From assembly GCA_041744735.1 (NCBI GenBank), contig JBGTKH010000297.1, positions 1 to 6,106 on the forward strand: DNA of 6,106 nt, written 5' to 3'. A model generated the notes under the pieces. The model did no database searches, was not told where the DNA came from, and worked only from the letters and a program-made list of their open reading frames with translations. Position 1 is the first letter of the stretch; the number at the start of each line of letters is the position of its first letter. The translations under genes were made by a program, and so were the position numbers. Shown in pieces: positions 1 through 6,106 of the stretch. This DNA comes from JBGTKH01 sp041744735. GTDB taxonomy: Bacteria; Planctomycetota; Planctomycetia; Pirellulales; Pirellulaceae.

Positions 1-17
1 AAAAGTAGCGCGACGCC

Positions 18-141
18 CTAGTGTATTGTCAAAGCTAAAATGTGGGGTAAGCATCCTGCTTGCCAATGCGATTTAACGCAAGCTGGAAGCTTACGCCACG
101 TAACTGGCCGACCCCAAAATTAAGCTTTGACAAAGCACTAG
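18..141. repeat. Palindromic element with 31-bp inverted-repeat arms (MITE- or REP-like)
   Basis: Positions 18-48 and 111-141 are imperfect inverted repeats, 26 of 31 positions matching by hand alignment. Both arms, read inward, begin CTAGTG, share TTGTCAAAGCT and end GGGGT. A TA dinucleotide lies at each end (19-20 and 139-140), just outside GTG...CAC termini, which is what a TA-targeting element of the IS630/Tc1-mariner type would leave; because CTAG is itself a palindrome this is not proof of a target duplication. The interior holds a second hairpin. There is no room for a transposase, so if mobile it is non-autonomous. It starts 15 bp after the stop codon of the propeller gene and so would lie in the 3' end of that transcript. 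Alternatives are a REP-like repeat or an mRNA-stabilising structure. The inverted repeat itself is clear; its nature is inferred. Confidence 0.7.
47..94. repeat. Nested inner hairpin inside the palindromic element
   Basis: Positions 47-63 (GTAAGCATCCTGCTTGC) pair with 78-94 (GCAAGCTGGAAGCTTAC) at 15 of 17 positions, with a 14-nt loop at 64-77. The hairpin sits off centre inside the larger inverted repeat: it abuts the left arm and is separated from the right arm by about 16 unpaired bases (95-110). As RNA on the minus strand it would form a branched or bulged stem. No U-run follows, so it is not a classical Rho-independent terminator. Confidence 0.65.
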
Positions 142-156
142 ACTAGCGTGTGGACT

Positions 157-1740
157 TTAGCTACGCGGAATCCGATTCAGCGTGTAGTATGCTTCGGGGT
201 GCAGTACGGGTAGACCGCTGCTGGAACGGATGCCGTTGAGCCGCAGCTCGTGAATGTAGTACGGGGCGAGTCCATCGACGGTCAGCGTGACTGATCGGCC
301 GCCGTTGCCGACCGTCGCGCTGTTGATCTTCAGGTCGTGCGGGTCCTGCGGATTGTCGCCGTAGTTACTGTAATAGTTATAGGTCCAGCAATTCATCGAA
401 TAAGAATTCACGTCGCCCGCCGTTTTCGGATCGACAGGCTGAGTAAACGTCAACTCAAAGCCATCGGGGCGGGCCCGCATTTCGTGCACTTCGAACGGTG
501 TTTCGCCCGTCCACACCATGCGTTGCAAGCCGTAAGGTTTTCGGCCGCCGCCCCAACCGCGGCTGCTGCCGCCGAAAAACATCGAACCGTCGTGGCCCCA
601 CACCATGCGCAACACCGGCGGCTCAAGCCCTTCCCGGAACGGGAAACACACGCCTTGATATTCGCCATCGACCTTTTCCAAAAACACGCGCATCACGATC
701 GCGTTCGATAGGTCGCCGACGAAGAGTTGATTTTGGAACGGGCCGAACTTGCCGCCCGTCGAGTCGTAAACGATATCTGTTTGCGAGCGGCCCATGCGCG
801 GATACGGGAACCAGATCGCGGGGGCCTGAAGCAGCGGGTTCTCTTTAACCGCTTCGCTCCAGCGGAGACCGAGCTTGGGGTAAGCTTTCGTGGGAAGTTT
901 GAATGTGGACAGTGGATGATCGCACGACTCCAATCCCACCGGGTTACCGTGAAAAACATCTGACTTCAAATGAGCCAGTTTGCCAGAGGCCACATGGTCG
1001 CCTTGGTTGTCGGTGAAAAACACATCACCTTCGCTGTTCGCACCCAAACCGGCCGGCGAGCGCAAGCCAGGACAAATCGGATGCATCTTTCCGTTAGCAT
1101 CAACGGTCACGGCCCAGCCGCGCCAATACGCGGTCGCTTCTTGGCCGCCGCCGAACGGCCGATTCAGCGTAATCCACATGTGACCTTCCTTGCCCATCTT
1201 CGGGCCGAAGGCATACTCGTGGTAACTGCCGCTCGTTTCCCAGGCGTCGCAAAACGTTTCGACTTCGTCGATCACATCGTCTCCGTCAAGATCCGCCACG
1301 CGCGTCAACTCGGTGCGCTGTGCCATGTAGATGCCGTCGGGAAAACCGCGGCCCGGATTGACCATCATGCCCAGCGGCTCGTGCATGCCGAACAGCATCT
1401 GTTTAAAGCGAACGATCTGCGAAGAGTCGGGATCAACCTCAACCGTCTTACCTGTTTCGTCTTTGACTTTGACCTTCTGACCTTCCAGCAGCGGCTGGTC
1501 CGTGTACACGTTGTCGATCACCCACAACTCGCCGCGGCGCGTGCAGGCCAGCAGCCGCGTCTTCTGTTCGTCCAGCCAATCGATGCCGCCGACTTCGAGC
1601 ACCACGTCATCCGGCAACGGAAACGAAAGGAGTCGATAGTAGTCGTCTTCGGTCGGCGTTTTCTGTGGCTGTGCCAGAGCCTGAACCGAGCCGGCGATGG
1701 TGAATGCGAGCAGTGTGATGCCGAGTCTGCGGTTTACCAT
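157..1740 (-). CDS. Exported beta-propeller protein, planctomycete membrane-bound dehydrogenase / sugar-dehydrogenase-like
   Basis: This 527-residue protein starts with a Sec-type signal peptide (basic MVNRR, hydrophobic stretch to about residue 20, likely cleavage after ALA-23). Residues about 40-410 look like a repeat-built propeller: repeated blocks of the kind 'GELWVID', 'DGIYMA', 'GDVFFTD', 'NQLFVGD' and 'DGSMFFGG' alternate with loops. Residues 150-159 contain an acidic DLDGDDVIDE loop that resembles a calcium site and is common at this point in planctomycete proteins annotated as putative membrane-bound dehydrogenases. Residues about 413-525 look like a separate Ig-like/SwmB-like beta domain ('FELTFTQPVDP', 'SVTLTVDGLAP'). 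No CXXCH motif is present, although many relatives carry a C-terminal cytochrome c; here the haems are in the gene immediately upstream, whose stop overlaps this start (ATGGTAA). The start is supported by that overlap, the signal peptide and a GGAG sequence 11 nt upstream. The enzymatic activity and substrate are unknown; a non-catalytic propeller is possible. Confidence 0.9.
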   Translation of the reverse strand: MVNRRLGITLLAFTIAGSVQALAQPQKTPTEDDYYRLLSFPLPDDVVLEVGGIDWLDEQKTRLLACTRRGELWVIDNVYTDQPLLEGQKVKVKDETGKTVEVDPDSSQIVRFKQMLFGMHEPLGMMVNPGRGFPDGIYMAQRTELTRVADLDGDDVIDEVETFCDAWETSGSYHEYAFGPKMGKEGHMWITLNRPFGGGQEATAYWRGWAVTVDANGKMHPICPGLRSPAGLGANSEGDVFFTDNQGDHVASGKLAHLKSDVFHGNPVGLESCDHPLSTFKLPTKAYPKLGLRWSEAVKENPLLQAPAIWFPYPRMGRSQTDIVYDSTGGKFGPFQNQLFVGDLSNAIVMRVFLEKVDGEYQGVCFPFREGLEPPVLRMVWGHDGSMFFGGSSRGWGGGRKPYGLQRMVWTGETPFEVHEMRARPDGFELTFTQPVDPKTAGDVNSYSMNCWTYNYYSNYGDNPQDPHDLKINSATVGNGGRSVTLTVDGLAPYYIHELRLNGIRSSSGLPVLHPEAYYTLNRIPRS

Positions 1741-4622
1741 GAAAGTCGTATCTCCAAATTTGCTTCGCGCGGATTCCCGGCCGAAAAACTAACGGGCAGA
1801 ATCAGTTCCTGCCCCCCTTCGACTGGCCGCAGAAACGGTTCACTGGATGCTTTGATGTGGTACGTATATCGATCGTCGAAAACGATTTCATCTTGGGTTT
1901 GTTCCGCTGTCTTGCCGACGGCAACGCGCAAGTACAGGTTTTGCACGTCCTCTGCCGTCGTAAGTTTGAATTTGCGATTGACGACGGCGGCGCTGGGATC
2001 GAATTCGGTGCCCGGTGTTTCTTCAATATCGATCGATCCGATGCTGTACAAGAATGTCGGCACGCGATGTTTGTCGAACCGATAGCCGCGGAAGCGCCAG
2101 CCCGGCGGCGTGCGGGTTGATCCGAGCTTCGCTTTCGGAACGTCCGCTGGCCATGACTCGGCCGCGCTCTCCAATCGGGCAAACGGCGGGCCTTCGGGAA
2201 GACGGAACAAGTCGCTGCCGAGGATTTGTGCGTATTGGCCGGCGCGTCCGTCCCAGGAAGGCTTGGCGGAGATAAAATCGCCCGTCCACGCCTGCACCAT
2301 GCGCACTCGATTGGCGTCGAAGGCCACATGCGTTCGCTGTCGGAACCCGACGAGAATCGCGTGGGAGCTGACGCCGTCCAGAAACGTGCGGAAGACGATC
2401 GGATGTTCGGACGGGACCAGCATCGTCTTGTCGTCCGGCGAAAGGCCCGGCGGCGACCCGCCTTTCTCACCGACGGACAAGTACGCCCAGATGGCGTCGA
2501 TTTGCTTGTGCATGTCGCCGTCTTGAATGTCGGGATAAAAGCTGTTGCCGTCCGGCCATGCGGTCGGCATGCGCGTTTGCGGCTTGAACGCGATCGGATT
2601 TACGAGCCACGCATGAAACCACTCCGGCCGCAGCCGCCCGCTGACCTGTTGCAGATCCATGCCTTCGACGCCGGTCAGTTTCAAATCGCCCCAGACGTGA
2701 CAGTTCACACACGAAAGCATCTGCTTGCCGACCAATCGCCGGCCATCGTCGACCAGGCGGCTGGAAAACTCAGGCTTATACGCCGGCACCTTGCCTTCAT
2801 CGGCCTTAGCGAACAACTCCGGCAAGTGACCCACGTTCGCCTTGCCATATTGCGGCATCCGCGTGGCCATGTAGGTACGATAACGCTGGCCTTTGAAGAG
2901 CATATCTTCAAAGCCACGACTGGTAAGTTTCGCGCCGACCTCATTCAACGGCGGCGGCATGCGGCCTTCATCACCCAAATCCACGACGACTTCGTAAGTG
3001 AAATAATCCCGCCGCTCCGTCGCCAGCCCGCCTTTGTCTTTGCGGCTGTGGCAAGCGTAGCAATTCATCACCGTCATCGCACGCTCGATCCGCCCCTCTT
3101 CGTCTTCCTGCCCCAATCTTTCTGCCATCTCCGTCGCACTACGTAACGCGACCCTCTGCTCACCACTCAGCAAAAACTTAGGCCGCCCCTCCGCAACTTG
3201 ATCCGCAAGACATCCACCCGCGGCGTGCGAATTCAATTCTTTAAGCGGACGCGCAGTCAGCGTACTCTTCACGCCGTTCTCACCCGTGCTATGGCACGAC
3301 GCGCAACCGATCGTCGCGAAGAGCTGTCGGCCGCGCTCAACCTGTTGAGGATCAATGGCAAAATCCACGATGCCTTTGGGAATCATCGCCGCCGCCGAGT
3401 GCAGCAACACGCCCGGCGGAATCGGCTCGCGCGACTTTGCGCCCGGTGGCTGCCAATGCACCGATAGTTCGTAACCACCGCCGCCCTGAGTAAACGCGAG
3501 TTCGATCGTATGCCGGCCGCGTCGCAGTTCGATCGTGCCTTCTTTCTCGGTCGGCGGGTGCATGCCGTCGTTGTTGATCACCGGCTTGCCGTCAATCAGC
3601 AGCACCGTACCGTCGTCGGATTTCGTCCAGAAACGGTACGTACCGTCGGCCGGAACTTCGATCAGGCCGTGAAAGCGAACGCCGAAATTGCTCTTGGGGA
3701 ATTCGCGGCCGTCGAGCTTGATCGACGCGAGGTCGAATCCCTTCACGTCGCCTTCGAGCTTTGGATCAAGCTTTCCGAGTTCCGCCGCGTTGGGCATGTT
3801 GCCTTCATAGAAAGCGAAATCGAGCCCAACGCCTGGAGCGGTTTCTTTGTCCGAAAACTGATCTCGCAAAAGATACGCAGCCAGCATCCGCGCCTCGCCG
3901 GGTTGCAAGTTCATCGCCGGCATGCGCCCAGAAGGCCGCGTCTGGAGAGGATTATCGAGAAACTCGGCCAGTGCATCGACCGTGGTTTTCATGGCGAGGT
4001 CACCGTGCGGAATCGATGCATGACCGACGTCTTTTGTCGCCGCTGTTTGTGTGATAATGCGTCCCGTCTCTTCGTCAATCACTCGCGTTGCAGCGGCAGC
4101 CGCCGGGTCAATCATGTGTTTCGGCGGGGCCTCGAGCGGCTGATGACAGGCGACACAACCCACGCTGTGATAGAGCATCCTACCACGCTCGATCTGCGCC
4201 AAGCTTGCACCGGACGAACGCTGATCGATCGGCCCGCCCAGCGAAACCAAAAAGTGCACCAGCGCGTTCACCGCTGCCTCGCGCTGGCTGTTTGGAATCG
4301 CATGCAGCAAGTCAGGCATCGGCGTGCCCGGCTTAATCTCGTGCGGCGACGAAACAAATGCACGCAGATACTGCGGTGTGATTCGCGCCCCGGCATTACT
4401 TAAATCAGGTGCTTGTTTCGTCGAAACAGAGCCGAGAGCCGCGCCGGCATTGTGACACGCGACACAGCCCAGCTCACCCAACAGCACGTGACCGTCACCC
4501 GATCCCCAGCCGAGCGCAACTTGCCCCAAAGCCGGCAAAGTTGAAATCGCGATCGATGCGAAGCACCCACAAAGGCAAATCAGGACGCGGATCGTGCGGC
4601 CAACGGGAAATCGAATTGGCAT
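1734..4622 (-). CDS. Exported pentahaem c-type cytochrome with internal PA14 domain
   Basis: This 962-residue protein has an N-terminal signal sequence (RTIR then a hydrophobic run to about residue 33). Five covalent haem sites are visible: CVACH 53-57, CVACH 156-160, CASCH 440-444, CYACH 521-525 and CVNCH 638-642. Candidate distal Met ligands in MP motifs are M102, M234, M555, M589 and M685. A PA14 domain occupies about residues 266-407, with typical features: a 'FHGLIEVPADGTYRFW' strand pair, SDDG at 335-338, 'LLIDGKPVI' and a closing IPPGVLL. Residues about 735-962 are haem-free and beta-rich ('GWRFRGYRFD', 'PTFLYSIGSIDIEE'); similar tails occur in other planctomycete cytochromes. The likely role is periplasmic or surface electron transfer, with PA14 possibly holding a glycan. 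It overlaps the propeller gene by 7 bp, suggesting a functional pair. No convincing Shine-Dalgarno sequence precedes the ATG, but the signal peptide begins right after it and a promoter lies about 90 bp upstream. The redox partner and substrate are unknown. Confidence 0.93.
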   Translation of the reverse strand: MPIRFPVGRTIRVLICLCGCFASIAISTLPALGQVALGWGSGDGHVLLGELGCVACHNAGAALGSVSTKQAPDLSNAGARITPQYLRAFVSSPHEIKPGTPMPDLLHAIPNSQREAAVNALVHFLVSLGGPIDQRSSGASLAQIERGRMLYHSVGCVACHQPLEAPPKHMIDPAAAAATRVIDEETGRIITQTAATKDVGHASIPHGDLAMKTTVDALAEFLDNPLQTRPSGRMPAMNLQPGEARMLAAYLLRDQFSDKETAPGVGLDFAFYEGNMPNAAELGKLDPKLEGDVKGFDLASIKLDGREFPKSNFGVRFHGLIEVPADGTYRFWTKSDDGTVLLIDGKPVINNDGMHPPTEKEGTIELRRGRHTIELAFTQGGGGYELSVHWQPPGAKSREPIPPGVLLHSAAAMIPKGIVDFAIDPQQVERGRQLFATIGCASCHSTGENGVKSTLTARPLKELNSHAAGGCLADQVAEGRPKFLLSGEQRVALRSATEMAERLGQEDEEGRIERAMTVMNCYACHSRKDKGGLATERRDYFTYEVVVDLGDEGRMPPPLNEVGAKLTSRGFEDMLFKGQRYRTYMATRMPQYGKANVGHLPELFAKADEGKVPAYKPEFSSRLVDDGRRLVGKQMLSCVNCHVWGDLKLTGVEGMDLQQVSGRLRPEWFHAWLVNPIAFKPQTRMPTAWPDGNSFYPDIQDGDMHKQIDAIWAYLSVGEKGGSPPGLSPDDKTMLVPSEHPIVFRTFLDGVSSHAILVGFRQRTHVAFDANRVRMVQAWTGDFISAKPSWDGRAGQYAQILGSDLFRLPEGPPFARLESAAESWPADVPKAKLGSTRTPPGWRFRGYRFDKHRVPTFLYSIGSIDIEETPGTEFDPSAAVVNRKFKLTTAEDVQNLYLRVAVGKTAEQTQDEIVFDDRYTYHIKASSEPFLRPVEGGQELILPVSFSAGNPREANLEIRLSW
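1752..1755 (-). promoter_or_regulatory. Shine-Dalgarno (GGAG) for the propeller gene, inside the cytochrome gene
   Basis: On the minus strand GGAG lies 11 nt upstream of the ATG at 1740, within the last codons of the cytochrome gene. The spacing is slightly long. Together with the 7-bp ATGGTAA stop/start overlap it suggests that ribosomes finishing the cytochrome can start the propeller gene, keeping the two products in step. Short motif, so moderate confidence only. Confidence 0.45.
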
Positions 4623-4715
4623 TATCAGCGGCTCGTCGTCATTGGTTGGTTTGGCGGTTGGCGTGGAAGACGATTCGGCGGGTAAAAGTCAGCGGATGTT
4701 GCTTGTGGCGCGCCT

Positions 4716-4744
4716 ATGGTAAAGTAGCTCCGTGAGCATGTCAA
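4716..4744 (-). promoter_or_regulatory. Sigma70-type promoter for the cytochrome-propeller operon
   Basis: On the minus strand TTGACA (4744-4739) matches the -35 consensus perfectly. It is followed by exactly 17 bp and then TACCAT (4721-4716), which keeps the important first two and last two bases of the -10 consensus. Transcription would start near 4709, giving a leader of roughly 85-90 nt before the ATG at 4622. This is the best promoter-like pair in the 184-bp gap and argues that the two downstream genes can be transcribed independently of the sulfatase. Planctomycete promoters are less well defined than those of enteric bacteria, so this stays a prediction. Confidence 0.55.
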
Positions 4745-4806
4745 ATCCGCGAGAACGAGTTGCTCTGTGCTAACTGAACTGTCGGCTCACAATCAGAGTA
4801 TTGAAG

Positions 4807-6106
4807 TCACTCGGCAACAGCATCGCGATCGCGTGCGGCGACTTCGTCGAGCCTAGCAAGCAATTCCTTGACGCGATCCGGTTTCGCCTCGACCAAGTTG
4901 CTGGATTCGGAAGGATCGGAAGCGATGTCGAATAGCTCAATCTTTTGCGACGTTTTCCCTCCGTGCACGATTAGCTTCAGATTTCCCACTCGCAGCGAGC
5001 GCGAGCGCCAGCCTGGTGCCACGGTGTAAATCGCTCGCTCAGGAAGTTCCGCGTGATCGGTGATCAGCCGCGAGATGTCGGTTCCGTCCCACTTCAGATC
5101 TTGCGAGGGCCGATGCCCGGCCAAAGTGCAGAACGTCGGCATCCAGTCGGTGATTTGCACGGGGCTGTTGACTTTGCCGGGTTTGACTTGAGCGGGCCAA
5201 GAGACGATCGTGGGGACGCGCGTGCCGCCTTCGTATAGGTCGCCCTTCTGACCGCGTAACGGCTTGTTGTTTCCAGTCAGTTTGCCGTTCGGGCAATTGT
5301 CGTCGGGGTACTGGAGGTCGTTGTTCTCAGCGGTGCTGCCGCCGTTGTCGCTGGTGAAGACAAGCAATGTGTTCTCCCGGCAGCCCTGCTTCTCTAGCGC
5401 CGCTATGATCCGGCCTACGGCGTCGTCCAGATGCATCACGCACGCGGCATAGTGTCTCGGCACGTCGCCTCGTGTCGAAACCGGCACACGGCTCAGCCAC
5501 TCGGCCGGTTCTTTGATCGGAAGATGGACGGCGGTATAGGGGACGTACAGAAAGAACGGCGACTCGCCGCGCGATTCGATCCACTGGATCGCTTCGTCGG
5601 TGATAAGGTCGGTCACATGGCCCGGCTCGTCGAGCAATTTCTCGTTGCGATGCCAGGTGGGCGAGAAAGGTCCCTGCTTGTAGCGATGATTCCACGGACT
5701 GACTCCACCCGCGAGCGAACCATACGAATGATCGAACCCGAAATGATTGGGCCCCTGTTCGGGCAGTGAACCGAGATGCCATTTGCCGGTCAGGCACGTG
5801 TCGTAGCCGGCGCTCTTCAAGGCTCGCGGCAGGGTGACCGTGTCCCATGGCAGCGCCCGATTGTTCTGCGGACTGGTCACGCCGAAGCGGCTCCAGCAAC
5901 GTCCCGTCAATAACCCCGTTCGCGTCGGGCTGCACACCGGCGCCACGTAGTGCTGTGTCAGTTCCAATCCCTCGCGAGCCAGCCGGTCGAGATGCGGCGT
6001 TGGCGTGCTGCCGCCGTGAAACGCCACGTCCGCCCAACCGAGATCGTCGGCCATGATGAAGACGATATTCGGCGGCCGCTCGGCCGCCGCGATTGTACCG
6101 CCGACA
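4807..6106 (-). CDS. FGly-type sulfatase (S1/alkaline phosphatase superfamily), 5' end beyond the window
   Basis: The frame stays open to the window edge: upstream of the first in-window ATG (6054) it reads VGGTIAAAERPPNIVFI, then MADDLGWAD. The ATG at 6054 therefore lies inside the conserved sulfatase N-terminal strand and is not the start. The AAAERPPN stretch looks like the end of a signal peptide, implying export. Counting from that internal Met, the metal ligands D3-D4 and D236-N237 are present. The formylglycine motif is CSPTR at 41-45 followed by LLTGR, so the Cys is expected to be oxidised by a formylglycine-generating enzyme. TGKWHLG provides K91 and H93; H177 and the RGQKGDLYEGG segment (K270) match the other active-site positions. 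It should hydrolyse a sulfate ester, plausibly on a polysaccharide or glycosaminoglycan; the specificity (arylsulfatase A/B-like versus others) cannot be read from the sequence. All key catalytic residues are intact. A 184-bp gap separates it from the next gene. Confidence 0.95.
   Translation of the reverse strand, partial: VGGTIAAAERPPNIVFIMADDLGWADVAFHGGSTPTPHLDRLAREGLELTQHYVAPVCSPTRTGLLTGRCWSRFGVTSPQNNRALPWDTVTLPRALKSAGYDTCLTGKWHLGSLPEQGPNHFGFDHSYGSLAGGVSPWNHRYKQGPFSPTWHRNEKLLDEPGHVTDLITDEAIQWIESRGESPFFLYVPYTAVHLPIKEPAEWLSRVPVSTRGDVPRHYAACVMHLDDAVGRIIAALEKQGCRENTLLVFTSDNGGSTAENNDLQYPDDNCPNGKLTGNNKPLRGQKGDLYEGGTRVPTIVSWPAQVKPGKVNSPVQITDWMPTFCTLAGHRPSQDLKWDGTDISRLITDHAELPERAIYTVAPGWRSRSLRVGNLKLIVHGGKTSQKIELFDIASDPSESSNLVEAKPDRVKELLARLDEVAARDRDAVAE

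Noticed and set aside
970..2085. 371-codon open frame on the plus strand
   Set aside because: It runs antisense across both the propeller and cytochrome genes. The product is rich in Arg, His and Ala with no domain, signal peptide or motif, as expected from antisense shadows in GC-rich coding DNA.
2226..3146. 306-codon open frame on the plus strand
   Set aside because: Antisense to the cytochrome gene, whose haem motifs prove the minus strand is coding; the product is His/Arg-rich with no recognisable feature.
3510..4403. 297-codon open frame on the plus strand
   Set aside because: Antisense to the PA14 and first two haem domains of the cytochrome; no motif or plausible start context.
4563..4574. 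LCGC near residue 20 of the cytochrome as a lipoprotein lipobox
   Set aside because: Cys at the -2 position is atypical and the hydrophobic stretch continues past it to a plausible signal peptidase I site near ALGQ; lipidation cannot be excluded but is not supported.
4625..4642. Five-codon upstream ORF (MTTSR, TGA) ending 2 nt before the cytochrome ATG
   Set aside because: A leader peptide is possible, but it has no ribosome binding site and such short frames arise often by chance.
4740..4806. Terminator after the sulfatase
   Set aside because: Only short, weak complementarities such as GTGAGC/GCTCAC are seen, with no GC-rich stem followed by a T-run.
5327..6037. 236-codon open frame on the minus strand
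   Set aside because: Out-of-frame shadow of the sulfatase, whose complete active-site set lies in the other frame.
6052..6054. ATG at 6054 as the sulfatase start
   Set aside because: The frame continues upstream to the window edge with RPPNIVFI, which belongs to the conserved first strand of sulfatases, so the true start is outside the window.

Overview
The window holds three protein-coding genes, all on the minus strand, plus a small inverted-repeat element at its left edge. The gene content points to a Planctomycetota bacterium, probably Pirellulales-like: a secreted FGly-type sulfatase, a very long exported multiheme cytochrome c with an internal PA14 domain, and an exported beta-propeller protein of the planctomycete 'membrane-bound dehydrogenase' type. 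This lineage call is inferred from family content and architecture; no rRNA or other marker is present.

Layout in transcription order (right to left). (1) 6106-4807: sulfatase with its 5' end cut by the window edge; the visible reading frame already starts inside the protein. (2) 4806-4623: a 184-bp intergenic gap with a good sigma70-type promoter (TTGACA, 17-bp spacer, TACCAT) reading toward the next gene. (3) 4622-1734: a 962-residue exported protein with five CXXCH haem motifs, a PA14 domain between the second and third, and a long haem-free C-terminal domain. (4) 1740-157: a 527-residue exported propeller protein whose ATG overlaps the stop of the cytochrome gene (ATGGTAA, 7 bp), so the two are almost certainly co-transcribed and probably translationally coupled. 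(5) 141-18: an approximately 124-bp imperfect palindrome with 31-bp arms (26/31 matched) and a second, nested 17-bp hairpin, starting 15 bp after the last stop codon; it looks like a MITE-type or REP-like element.

How the parts may work together (inference): the propeller protein resembles the catalytic part of planctomycete sugar-dehydrogenase-like proteins but has no haem motif of its own. Its coupled partner carries five haems and a possible carbohydrate-binding PA14 module. A simple model is a periplasmic or surface oxidoreductase pair, with the propeller acting on a substrate and the cytochrome passing electrons on. The sulfatase next door fits sulfated polysaccharide use, but it has a separate upstream promoter context and may not be part of the same operon.

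The long open frames on the plus strand are antisense shadows of these genes. I see no CRISPR, tRNA, rRNA, intact insertion sequence or defence system. The least explained items are the palindromic element at 18-141 and the mixed architecture of the cytochrome.
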